From: an uncultured Tessaracoccus sp.
GTDB taxonomy: Bacteria; Actinomycetota; Actinomycetes; Propionibacteriales; Propionibacteriaceae
NCBI RefSeq assembly: GCF_947255005.1
Contig: NZ_CAMYFI010000058.1
Span: 1 to 14,174 of the forward strand
Direction of reading: 5' to 3'
DNA: 14,174 nucleotides
Part shown: positions 1 to 5,928 of the stretch, one piece after another
How positions within the stretch are numbered: position 1 is the first letter of the stretch
How the letters are laid out: every line of letters begins with the position of its first letter
Translations under genes and position numbers: made by a program
The notes under the pieces: model-generated
Seen by the model: only the letters and a program-made list of their open reading frames with translations
Told to the model about the DNA's origin: nothing
Database searches by the model: none

Positions 1-668
1 GCGAGCACGCGTCGCACCACAGCCGCCGGGTCGGGCGCGTCCATGACCGCCCTGACCAGCGCTACTCCCGCGACCCCTGCCGCGGCGAGGCGAGGGACGT
101 CGTCGGGGGTGACGGAGCCGATCGCGATCAGCGGCAACTCAGTCGCGGCCACGAGCGGCGGATAGCCATCGACGCCGAGCGGCTTGCGGCCGGAGTACTT
201 CGTCGGGGTGGGGCGGAACGGGCCACATCCCACGTAATCGACGACGTCCGCGAGCCCCTGCGCGGCCTGGACCAGCTCGAGGGTGCCCGTGGTCAGCCCG
301 ATGATCGCTTCCCGCCCGAGGAGAGCGCGGGCATCGCGCGGGTGGAGGTCGTCCCAGCCAAGGTGGACGCCGTGGACCGGTTCCCTGCGCCGTCTTGCGG
401 CCCATGCGACGTCGGCACGGTCGTCGACGAGGACGCGGGTGCGGGGATTGGCGGCGACGACCGCCCTCGCCACCGCACACGTCAGCTCGAGGAGCGCCCG
501 CGTGCCGAGGTCCTTCGCACGGATCTGCACCACACCGGCCCCGGCCGCCGCGGCCGCAGCCGCCTTCGCGACGACCTCCCCGCCGCTCCCCGACGTGATG
601 ACGTAGCAGCGCCAGTCAACCCCGCCAACACGCGCCGCGCGGTGCGAGCCCCCTTGCGAATCCGTCAT
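1..668 (-). CDS. thiE: Thiamine-phosphate synthase ThiE (3' end cut by window edge)
   Basis: ThiE joins HMP-PP and thiazole phosphate to give thiamine phosphate in the cytoplasm. Reading from the ATG at 668, the frame stays open to base 1 and gives 222 residues, so only a short C-terminal piece is missing. Family motifs are in order: QIRAKD (residues 48-53; Q, R and K fit the family's Q-x-R-x-K diphosphate contact), VDDRADVA (81-88), GVHLGWDDL (99-107), GCGPFRPTPTK (146-156), AIGSVTPDDV (181-190) and AGVALVRAVMDA (199-210). The start overlaps the thiM stop as ATGA, pointing to translational coupling as the last visible gene of the riboswitch-led thiamine operon. The first ~18 residues before the conserved strand CYVITSG are longer than in many homologues, but no better in-frame start is visible. 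The family call is secure. Confidence 0.95.
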   Translation of the reverse strand, partial: MTDSQGGSHRAARVGGVDWRCYVITSGSGGEVVAKAAAAAAAGAGVVQIRAKDLGTRALLELTCAVARAVVAANPRTRVLVDDRADVAWAARRRREPVHGVHLGWDDLHPRDARALLGREAIIGLTTGTLELVQAAQGLADVVDYVGCGPFRPTPTKYSGRKPLGVDGYPPLVAATELPLIAIGSVTPDDVPRLAAAGVAGVALVRAVMDAPDPAAVVRRVL

Positions 669-1417
669 CGTCCCACCTCATCCAGTGCGTCCTTGAGGTG
701 CGTGCGGAAGGTCCCCGGTCCGGCGGCTCGCGTCTCGGCCACCTCGCTCGCCCGCTTCAGCCACGTCGCTGCCGCGACAGCCGCATGGAGGGGCTCCGCG
801 ACGACGCAACTCGCCGCCGTCAGCGCACCTAGCAGGCATCCCGTCCCGGTGACGCGCGGCAGGAGTGGGCTGCCACCGTCGATGCGGACCGCCGTCGCCC
901 CGTCGGTGACAAGGTCTGACACGCCGGAGACGGCCACGATGCTCCCCCATCGCCGCGCCAGCGCTGCTGCCGCGTCGGCTGCCTCGTCGACGGAGGCCGT
1001 CGCGTCCGCGCCCCGTCCGCCGGGTCCGGTCTGGGCGAGCGCCAGGCACTCGGAGGCGTTGCAGCGGACCACCGTCGGGCCCTTCGCGACGAGCCCCCTC
1101 GCCATCGCGGTCCGCACCGGAGGCACGCCGATCGCCGTCGGGTCAAGCACCCACGGGTGACCAGCCGCGATCGCGGCGTCGACCGTCGGGGGAATTCCAT
1201 CGACGGCATCCGTCGAGAGCGTGCCGAAACCCACGAGCAGCGCGTCCGCCACTGCCGTCATCGCGGGCGCCTCGCCGAGGGTCTCGGTCATCATCGGACG
1301 GGCCCCGGCTGCGAGCAGACCGTCCGCAACCAGGCCCATCGACACCGTCGCCGAGATACAGTGCACCAGCGGCGCCCGCTCCCGCACCGAGCGCACGACC
1401 GTCTGCCAGTCCGTCAC
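665..1417 (-). CDS. thiM: Hydroxyethylthiazole kinase ThiM
   Basis: ThiM phosphorylates 4-methyl-5-(2-hydroxyethyl)thiazole with ATP, salvaging the thiazole half of thiamine. The protein has 250 residues, slightly short of the usual 260-270. Visible ribokinase-like motifs are LDPTAIG (91-97), RCNASE (118-123, matching the family's RxNxSE) and TGTGCLLGAL (190-199), whose Cys194 sits in the anion-hole loop. The N-terminal substrate loop reads PLVHCISATVSMG (residues 16-28), whereas most ThiM proteins have PLVHNITN there; the nearby ARPMMTET region is conserved. Both ends overlap neighbours: ATGA with the MFS gene upstream and ATGA with thiE downstream. It is therefore part of one polycistronic, riboswitch-controlled unit. 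The call is secure; the changed loop could slightly alter substrate preference. Confidence 0.95.
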   Translation of the reverse strand: MTDWQTVVRSVRERAPLVHCISATVSMGLVADGLLAAGARPMMTETLGEAPAMTAVADALLVGFGTLSTDAVDGIPPTVDAAIAAGHPWVLDPTAIGVPPVRTAMARGLVAKGPTVVRCNASECLALAQTGPGGRGADATASVDEAADAAAALARRWGSIVAVSGVSDLVTDGATAVRIDGGSPLLPRVTGTGCLLGALTAASCVVAEPLHAAVAAATWLKRASEVAETRAAGPGTFRTHLKDALDEVGR

Positions 1418-2748
1418 GCCGACACCTCCTCTGCCTCGCGGGCTACCTCGTCGATCTCGGCATCGAAGTCACGCGGCGCGAGCCGCGGCCCAACGAGCGC
1501 AGCGCCCACCACCAGCGCCCCGCCCAGCAGCAGCATCGCCGTCGGCGCCCCCTGCCGCCCGAGCAGACCTTCGAGCGCAGGCAGGTACAGGGGGTACAGC
1601 GCGGGCAGCACGAGCGAGAGCGAGTAGCCCATGCCGTAGCCGGTCGAGCGCACTCCCGTCGGGAACCGCTCGGACAGGTATGCCGCCACCGGCCCGTACA
1701 TGCTCACCGTGACCACCTGCAGCAGGGCCGCCCACAGCGCAGCGCGCGGAAGATCGTCGGCGACGACGACGGCCCTCCACACGAACGGCGACGTCAGCAG
1801 GGCCACCAGCCCCCAGCCCACGAACAACGCCCGTCGCCCGACGACGGTCGACAAGTGCCCGGCCAGGACCATCGCCGCCGCCTGCGCGAGCGAGGCCGCT
1901 CCCATCGCGATGGCCGCGTCGTCGGGCGCGAGGCGCGCATCCTCGACCAGTCGCCCCGGCAAGATGAGGACGGTCACGGCGGTCATCAGCCACAGCCCAC
2001 TCATGAGGGCGAACACCTGCCAGAACGTGCGCGAGTGCCGCCCGACGAGCACCGCCCGGCCGCGCTCCCGGCGGGCCCTCGCGAGCCCCGCGTGCCGATG
2101 GAACGTCGGCGCATCCGCCACCTGCAGTGAGTAGAACATGAGCATCGCGCCGGAGCACAGCGCCCCGACGACGAACAGCGCCCGCCAGCCCCACTGCGCG
2201 TACGCGTCCTGCCCGAGCCAGCCCAGCATCGCCGCCGTCGCGAACGCGATCGAGCCCTGCGCGAGCGGCGCCATCGACAGGATCAGCCCCGACATCAGCC
2301 CCCGCCGGCGCGGCGCCGACCACTCCATCGCCAGCGGAATCGCCGCCGAATACTCGCCCGCGACGAAGACCCCGCCCAGGAAGCGCAGCGCCAGCACGAG
2401 CCACAGCGTGGCGGCGCCGAGCGCGACATGCGTCGGCATGACGGCGATGCCGAGCGCGCACAAGGCGGTGCCGGCGATCGCGACGCGCGTCGTGCGGGTG
2501 CGCCCCAACCGGTCGCTGACCTGCCCGAACACCGTCCCGCCCACCGGCCGCCCCAGCAGCATCGCGACGACGACCAGCGGCCCCGCCGCGGCGCCGGCGC
2601 CTGGCCCGGCGAGTGCGCCCATCGCGGGGCCGAGCGCGATGAGTGGAAGGAACACGTGGATGTTGTCCACCCAGTTGCCGACGACACCCGCCCGCAGCGC
2701 GGCCCGGCCCGCCTGGGGGAGATTGGCGACGCCGAGTCCGCCCGTCAT
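1414..2748 (-). CDS. MFS transporter in the thiamine operon (MHS-like), probable thiamine-precursor permease
   Basis: This 444-residue integral membrane protein looks like the metabolite:H+ symporter branch of the major facilitator superfamily. The loop 2-3 signature is GQVSDRLGRTR (75-85). The conserved stretch RFLGGVFVAGEYSAAIP (122-138), followed by EWSAPRRRGLMSG (142-154), matches the RxxxGxxxGGEY...E..P..RRG pattern of ShiA/ProP/KgtP-type permeases. A late motif, YLSERFPTGVRSTGYG, is also typical. About 12 hydrophobic segments are visible, and the C-terminal tail is short and acidic. The start overlaps the thiD stop and the stop overlaps the thiM start, both as ATGA, so it is made together with the salvage kinases. 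Known: TPP-riboswitch operons often carry uptake proteins for thiamine, HMP or thiazole. Inferred: this protein imports one of these. The substrate cannot be read from the sequence, and export of a metabolite is not excluded. Confidence 0.85.
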   Translation of the reverse strand: MTGGLGVANLPQAGRAALRAGVVGNWVDNIHVFLPLIALGPAMGALAGPGAGAAAGPLVVVAMLLGRPVGGTVFGQVSDRLGRTRTTRVAIAGTALCALGIAVMPTHVALGAATLWLVLALRFLGGVFVAGEYSAAIPLAMEWSAPRRRGLMSGLILSMAPLAQGSIAFATAAMLGWLGQDAYAQWGWRALFVVGALCSGAMLMFYSLQVADAPTFHRHAGLARARRERGRAVLVGRHSRTFWQVFALMSGLWLMTAVTVLILPGRLVEDARLAPDDAAIAMGAASLAQAAAMVLAGHLSTVVGRRALFVGWGLVALLTSPFVWRAVVVADDLPRAALWAALLQVVTVSMYGPVAAYLSERFPTGVRSTGYGMGYSLSLVLPALYPLYLPALEGLLGRQGAPTAMLLLGGALVVGAALVGPRLAPRDFDAEIDEVAREAEEVSA

Positions 2749-3596
2749 GCCCGCGCACCCGCCCTAGCGGCTAGCGCCCGACGAGCGCGGTAGCCGTGGT
2801 CGACCGGCCCGTGGCCGCCCCCGATCTCGAGGTCCGCTCCATGCGCGATGGCCTCGTGGAGCCAGTCCGTCGCCCAGGAGAGCGCGTCCTCGGGTGAGTC
2901 GCCGGCCCCGAGCCTGGTGGCGAGCGCGGACGAGAGCGAGCAGCCGGTGCCGTGGGTGGTCGTGGTGTCGAGGCGCGGCGTTGACGTCGTGTGCACGGCC
3001 CCGTCGGGCGAGACCCAGTGGTTCGACGCGGTGTCGAGACTTGTCAAGTGGCCGGTCTTCACGACGACGGCCACTCGGTGCTCCGCCGACCACCCGCGTG
3101 CCTGGGTGATCGCCGCCTCTTCGGTCTGCGCCGGTTCGGCCCCCGTCAGGACGGCCAGTTCGCCGATGTTGGGGGTGATCACGCTCGCCCGACGACACAG
3201 CTCGCCCAGCGCCTCCTCGGCTTCGGGGGCGAGCAGGCGATCGCCGCTGGTCGCCACCATCACGGGATCCACGACGAGCACCGGCACCGGGCAGCGTTCG
3301 AGCCACTCACAGGCCGCGCGGATGACGTCAGCCGTCGCGAGCATGCCCGTCTTCACGGCGTCCACTTCGATGTCGGCGCTGATCGCGTTGAGCTGGGCGG
3401 TAAGGAACGACGGATCGGGCACGTGGAGACCCACGACGCCCTGGGTGTTCTGCGCGGTGAGTGCGGTGATGGCCGCCATGCCGTAGCCGCCCGCGGCGGT
3501 GATGGATTTGAGGTCAGCCTGGATTCCGGCGCCGCCGCTCGGGTCTGAGCCAGCGATCGACAGGACGCGCGGGATGCGCGGGTGCAGCAGTGCCAT
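2745..3596 (-). CDS. thiD: Bifunctional HMP kinase / HMP-phosphate kinase ThiD
   Basis: ThiD phosphorylates 4-amino-5-hydroxymethyl-2-methylpyrimidine twice to HMP-PP, the partner substrate of ThiE. The 283 residues show the ribokinase-fold motifs AGSDPSGGAGIQADLK (15-30), VDPVMVATSGDRLL (109-122), TPNIGE (141-146), VVVKTGH (177-183) and HGTGCSLSSA (215-224), with the catalytic-loop Cys219. The frame stays open far upstream, but the ATG at 3596 is chosen because homology begins there and because the ribosome site AAGGGA lies 7 bases upstream, inside the TPP riboswitch. The C-terminal tail is Ala/Arg-rich. It is the first gene of the thiD-MFS-thiM-thiE operon and probably the one whose translation the riboswitch gates. 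There is no fused ThiE or TenA domain, unlike in some actinobacteria. Confidence 0.96.
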   Translation of the reverse strand: MALLHPRIPRVLSIAGSDPSGGAGIQADLKSITAAGGYGMAAITALTAQNTQGVVGLHVPDPSFLTAQLNAISADIEVDAVKTGMLATADVIRAACEWLERCPVPVLVVDPVMVATSGDRLLAPEAEEALGELCRRASVITPNIGELAVLTGAEPAQTEEAAITQARGWSAEHRVAVVVKTGHLTSLDTASNHWVSPDGAVHTTSTPRLDTTTTHGTGCSLSSALATRLGAGDSPEDALSWATDWLHEAIAHGADLEIGGGHGPVDHGYRARRALAARAGARA

Positions 3597-3673
3597 GGAC
3601 AATCCCTTCGTCAGTGCGAACTGCATCAGGTTCCACGGGTGTGATCTCAGCGCCGACGGCGCACCCCGTGTCC
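3597..3673 (-). promoter_or_regulatory. TPP riboswitch (THI box) overlapping the thiD ribosome binding site
   Basis: On the minus strand the conserved THI-box blocks appear in order: CACGGGGTGC (3670-3661), GCTGAGA (3651-3645), ACACCCGTG (3642-3634), ACCTGAT (3631-3625) and GACGAAGGGA (3612-3603). The predicted helices fit the class. P1 is GGACA (3673-3669) with TGTCC (3601-3597). P2 is CACGGG with CCCGTG. P3 is GCGCC-GTC-GGCGC. P5 is CAGT-TCGC-ACTG. The 3' strand of P1 ends on the base before the thiD ATG, and the AAGGGA ribosome site lies within the aptamer. Bound TPP should therefore directly occlude initiation. There is no separate expression platform, so transcriptional termination is unlikely. 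Confidence 0.95.
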
Positions 3674-3681
3674 GGATCGTG

Positions 3682-3687
3682 AGCCTA
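3682..3687 (-). promoter_or_regulatory. Candidate -10 box for the thiamine operon
   Basis: TAGGCT on the minus strand matches TAnnnT and is preceded by TGTGC. Transcription would start about 7-9 bases downstream, near 3675, so the RNA would begin almost exactly at the first P1 base of the TPP riboswitch. No good -35 box is visible. The placement relative to the aptamer is the main support. Confidence 0.4.
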
Positions 3688-3746
3688 GCACAGGGGTGGC
3701 CGGAGGGACTCGTCGGTGATTCCCGAGACCTCGCGGGGGCAGCTAG

Positions 3747-3805
3747 GCAGGTGACACTTGATCCGCTCAGTTGCCGCACAGGTTGCACCTGCCCGCGGGG
3801 AGAGG
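3747..3805 (-). repeat. Dispersed repeat, copy A (43-bp core identical to copy C)
   Basis: Bases 3747-3789 are identical over 43 bp to 11763-11805, in the same orientation. Resemblance continues to GGGGAGAGG (3797-3805), which also occurs at 11824-11832, but copy A lacks about 11 bases between the core and that block. On the other side, the minus strand CACCTGCCTAGC is shared with copy B at 11729-11740. The copy occupies much of the space between the divergent thiD and MATE promoters. No ORF of its own and no transposase are present. It could be a short non-autonomous mobile element or a regulatory repeat; I do not recognise the family. Confidence 0.85.
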
Positions 3806-3852
3806 TCTGGACCGACGACGAACCGCCGCCGACGCCATCCCCACCGTCCGAG

Positions 3853-3858
3853 TACACT
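3853..3858 (+). promoter_or_regulatory. Candidate -10 box for the MATE gene (leaderless start)
   Basis: TACACT (TAnnnT) stands exactly 7 bases before the MATE ATG at 3866, so transcription would start at or next to the A of the start codon. There is no purine-rich ribosome site in front of the ATG, which fits a leaderless mRNA, common in actinobacteria. No clear -35 box is seen. Confidence 0.5.
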
Positions 3859-3865
3859 CGCGCCC

Positions 3866-5182
3866 ATGTCTCTCACCCGACGGGTGCTCGCCCTGGCGAT
3901 CCCCGCATTCGCGGCGCTCATCGCCCAGCCGCTCATGACACTCGCCGACACCTGGATCGTCGGCCACCTGGGCACCACGCAACTCGCCGGGTTAGGCGTC
4001 GGCGCCGTCATCCTCACCACGCTCACCGGCCTCATGGTGTTCCTGGCCTACGGCTCCACCGCGACGGTGTCTCGCCAGGTGGGCGCGGGCAACACCCGCC
4101 GCGCGCTCGAACTCGGCATCCAGGCCATGTGGCTCGCACTCGCGCTCGGCATCGCCCTCGCCGGGGCCGCGTTCGCAGGCAGCGACTGGCTCGTCGCAGC
4201 CCTCGGAGCCAAATCCGACGTAGCCACTCACGCAGCTACGTACTTGCGGTGGGCGCTGCCGGGAATGCCTGGAATGCTGGTGATGCTGGCCGCGACGGGC
4301 ACGTTCCGCGGGCTCGAGGATGCCAAGACCCCACTGGTGCTCATGGTGGGGTCAGCATCGCTGAACTTCGTACTCAACCTGTTGTTCGTGTTCGGGCTGC
4401 ACCTCGGCATCGCGGGCGCGGCGCTGGGCACTGCGGTCGCGGAAACCACCCTCGGTGCCGTCGCCACCGCTCTCATCGCGCGCAAAGCACGCGGCGCGCG
4501 GGCGCGTCGGGCTCCTCACGTGGGCGACATGTGGCTGAACCTCACGGTCGGCATCCCGCTCATGCTGCGCACGCTGACGTTGCGCGTCGCCATCTTGCTC
4601 ACCACGTACGTAGCGACGGCGCAGGGCCCGGCGGCGCTCGCGGCGCACCACATCGTGATGCAGGTGTGGAACTTCCTCGCCAACGCGCTCGACGCCATCG
4701 CCATCGCCGGGCAGACCATCATTGGCACCGCGCTCGGCGCATCGAACCGCGACGAGGCCCCCGCTTTCACGTCGCGCATGACGCGCTGGGCTATCGGCGT
4801 AGGCGGCGTGCTCGGCGCGCTGGTGCTGCTCACGCACCGGCCGCTCGGCGCATTCTTCTCCCCCGACCCCGACGTGCGTGGCCTCACCGTCTGGGTGTTC
4901 GTCATCGTCGCCGTGGCCCTACCACTGGCTGGCTACGTGTTTCTCCTCGACGGGGTGCTCATCGGCGCGGGCGACGGGCCGTACCTGGCGAAGGCGGGCA
5001 TCGTGGCGCTGGCGATGTACGCGCCGCTGGCGCTCGCGTCGCTCCTGCTGCCGAGGGGGCAGCTGGGGCTCGTGGGGCTGTGGCTCGCGTTCTCGTTCGG
5101 CTACATGGGCGGGCGCGCGCTCACGCTGTGGCGGCGCGCCCGCAACGACGACTGGATGCGCCTGGGCACCCACGAAAGTTGA
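3866..5182 (+). CDS. MATE-family efflux transporter (DinF-like)
   Basis: This 438-residue inner-membrane protein has about 12 hydrophobic helices in two similar halves. Near the N-terminus MTLADTWIVGHLG (residues 24-36) and TTQLAGLGVGA match the family pattern with an acidic residue in helix 1. RQVGAGNTRRA in the loop after helix 2 and GTFRGLEDAKTPL in the middle are also characteristic of the DinF branch, as is the region GQTIIGTALGASNRDEA in the second half. MATE proteins exchange Na+ or H+ for cationic drugs or metabolites; the substrate here is unknown. The frame is open upstream to 3758, but that part is repeat sequence with an unlike Arg/Pro-rich composition. The ATG at 3866 is chosen because homology starts there and a -10 box lies 7 bases before it. 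The TGA stop is also the first bases of an 18-bp inverted repeat shared with the end of pcp. It is divergent from the thiamine operon, with no sign that it belongs to it. Confidence 0.92.
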   Translation: MSLTRRVLALAIPAFAALIAQPLMTLADTWIVGHLGTTQLAGLGVGAVILTTLTGLMVFLAYGSTATVSRQVGAGNTRRALELGIQAMWLALALGIALAGAAFAGSDWLVAALGAKSDVATHAATYLRWALPGMPGMLVMLAATGTFRGLEDAKTPLVLMVGSASLNFVLNLLFVFGLHLGIAGAALGTAVAETTLGAVATALIARKARGARARRAPHVGDMWLNLTVGIPLMLRTLTLRVAILLTTYVATAQGPAALAAHHIVMQVWNFLANALDAIAIAGQTIIGTALGASNRDEAPAFTSRMTRWAIGVGGVLGALVLLTHRPLGAFFSPDPDVRGLTVWVFVIVAVALPLAGYVFLLDGVLIGAGDGPYLAKAGIVALAMYAPLALASLLLPRGQLGLVGLWLAFSFGYMGGRALTLWRRARNDDWMRLGTHES

Positions 5183-5255
5183 CCGTTATCCTCCACGAGA
5201 AGCGTTTAACCCCGCGCTTTCGACGATTTTTGGCAGGCGTGGAGGATAACGGTCA
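5180..5255. repeat. 76-bp element with perfect 18-bp inverted ends between convergent MATE and pcp
   Basis: Bases 5180-5197 are the exact reverse complement of 5238-5255, with 40 bases between. The left arm begins with the TGA stop of the MATE gene. The interior contains the TAA stop of pcp (minus, 5208-5206), so the last ~16 residues of Pcp are encoded inside the element. A weaker inner inverted pair, AAGCG (5200-5204) with CGCTT (5215-5219), is present. Neither arm is followed by a run of T in the direction of transcription, and the loop is long, so a standard intrinsic terminator is not the best explanation. The structure looks like a miniature inverted-repeat element, although folding of the RNA could still stop or protect both convergent transcripts. 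Confidence 0.75.
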
Positions 5256-5856
5256 TTTGGGCGGCGAGCGCCTCCCCGAGATCCTCGAAAGTGCGCGGCA
5301 CCCGCCCTCTCGACGCCGCCACCGCCCCGCCGGTTTCGGCTCCGACGGTGGCGGCACCCGAAGATCTGAGCGCCGGCACGTGGATGAACACCGCGGGCAT
5401 GCCCAGCCCGTAGGCGTGGTAGGCCACGAAATTGCACACGAAGCGCCCAGCATCCACGCTGGGCTCGGCGGCCCAGCCAGCCTCAGACATAGCCCCGACA
5501 AGGGCATCGACGTCCACACTCGCCGCACGCTCGCCCGCTCCACTCACGACGATCGCCTCGCCTCGAGGCTGGAACCCAGCGTTATCCGCAATACGCGCTC
5601 GCATCTCGTTCACGGCCACGCGCTCGGGCGTGATGGCCTCCCGTCCGCCGGCCTCCCCCAGGCAGACCACCGCATCCGGGCGATACTCAGCCACCGCAGC
5701 ATGCAAGGGCGTAACGTCGAACACCACCGGAAGTTCTACCCCGACGAGCTCCGCGCCGGGCTCGCTCCACTCGGCCAGGAGCGCCCGCATCGCCTCCCGC
5801 GACGCGTTCTCCGCGTCGCCGCCGAAGGGCTCGAAGGAAGTCACCAGAATACGCAT
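5206..5856 (-). CDS. pcp: Pyroglutamyl-peptidase I (pyrrolidone-carboxylate peptidase)
   Basis: This cytoplasmic cysteine peptidase (family C15) removes N-terminal pyroglutamate from peptides. The 216 residues match the usual ~215. The catalytic triad is visible: Glu78 in REAITPERVAVN, Cys141 in GRFVCNFVAYHAY and His159 in VFIHVPAL. The N-terminal ILVTSFEPFGGDAENAS (3-19) is the family signature. The frame is open upstream to 5907, but the ATG at 5856 is where homology begins. A GGAGG lies only 2 bases before the ATG, which is too close for good use, while TAGCGT sits 7 bases before it as a -10 box. A leaderless transcript is therefore likely. The C-terminal tail MTVILHACQKSSKARG comes from the 76-bp inverted-repeat element and does not resemble a conserved family end. 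The gene is divergent from the phosphate permease. Confidence 0.93.
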   Translation of the reverse strand: MRILVTSFEPFGGDAENASREAMRALLAEWSEPGAELVGVELPVVFDVTPLHAAVAEYRPDAVVCLGEAGGREAITPERVAVNEMRARIADNAGFQPRGEAIVVSGAGERAASVDVDALVGAMSEAGWAAEPSVDAGRFVCNFVAYHAYGLGMPAVFIHVPALRSSGAATVGAETGGAVAASRGRVPRTFEDLGEALAAQMTVILHACQKSSKARG

Positions 5857-5863
5857 GCCCTCC

Positions 5864-5869
5864 ACGCTA
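5864..5869 (-). promoter_or_regulatory. Candidate -10 box for pcp (leaderless start)
   Basis: TAGCGT on the minus strand lies exactly 7 bases before the pcp ATG, the same geometry as the MATE gene's TACACT. No convincing -35 box is seen. It lies within the 72-bp space shared with the divergent pit promoter. Confidence 0.4.
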
Positions 5870-5889
5870 GCGACCTTCACTACACCCAG

Positions 5890-5917
5890 TGGACACATGA
5901 CCGTCACCTTCTATTAA
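5890..5917 (+). promoter_or_regulatory. Candidate promoter for the phosphate permease
   Basis: TGGACA (5890-5895, five of six bases of the -35 consensus) and TATTAA (5912-5917) or ATTAAT (5913-5918) are spaced 16-17 bases apart. This is the most AT-rich spot in the intergenic region. Transcription would start around 5924-5929, downstream of the first in-frame ATG at 5917, which argues against that ATG as the start codon. Confidence 0.5.
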
Positions 5918-5928
5918 TGTACGGGGGT

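Noticed and set aside
342..1160. 272-codon plus-strand frame opposite thiE and thiM
   Set aside because: It is antisense to two clearly identified enzymes, low in complexity (Arg/Ala/Pro) and has no family motif.
1469..2758. 429-codon minus-strand frame overlapping the MFS gene
   Set aside because: The product is rich in Arg, Gly and Ala with no membrane segments; the MFS frame has clear transporter motifs and operon overlaps.
3747..3805. Phage or integron attachment site
   Set aside because: No integrase, tRNA end or captured gene cassette is nearby, and the repeat copies sit beside ordinary housekeeping genes.
5180..5255. Classical intrinsic terminator between MATE and pcp
   Set aside because: The 40-base loop is too long and no T-run follows either arm in its direction of transcription; it was kept as an inverted-repeat element instead.
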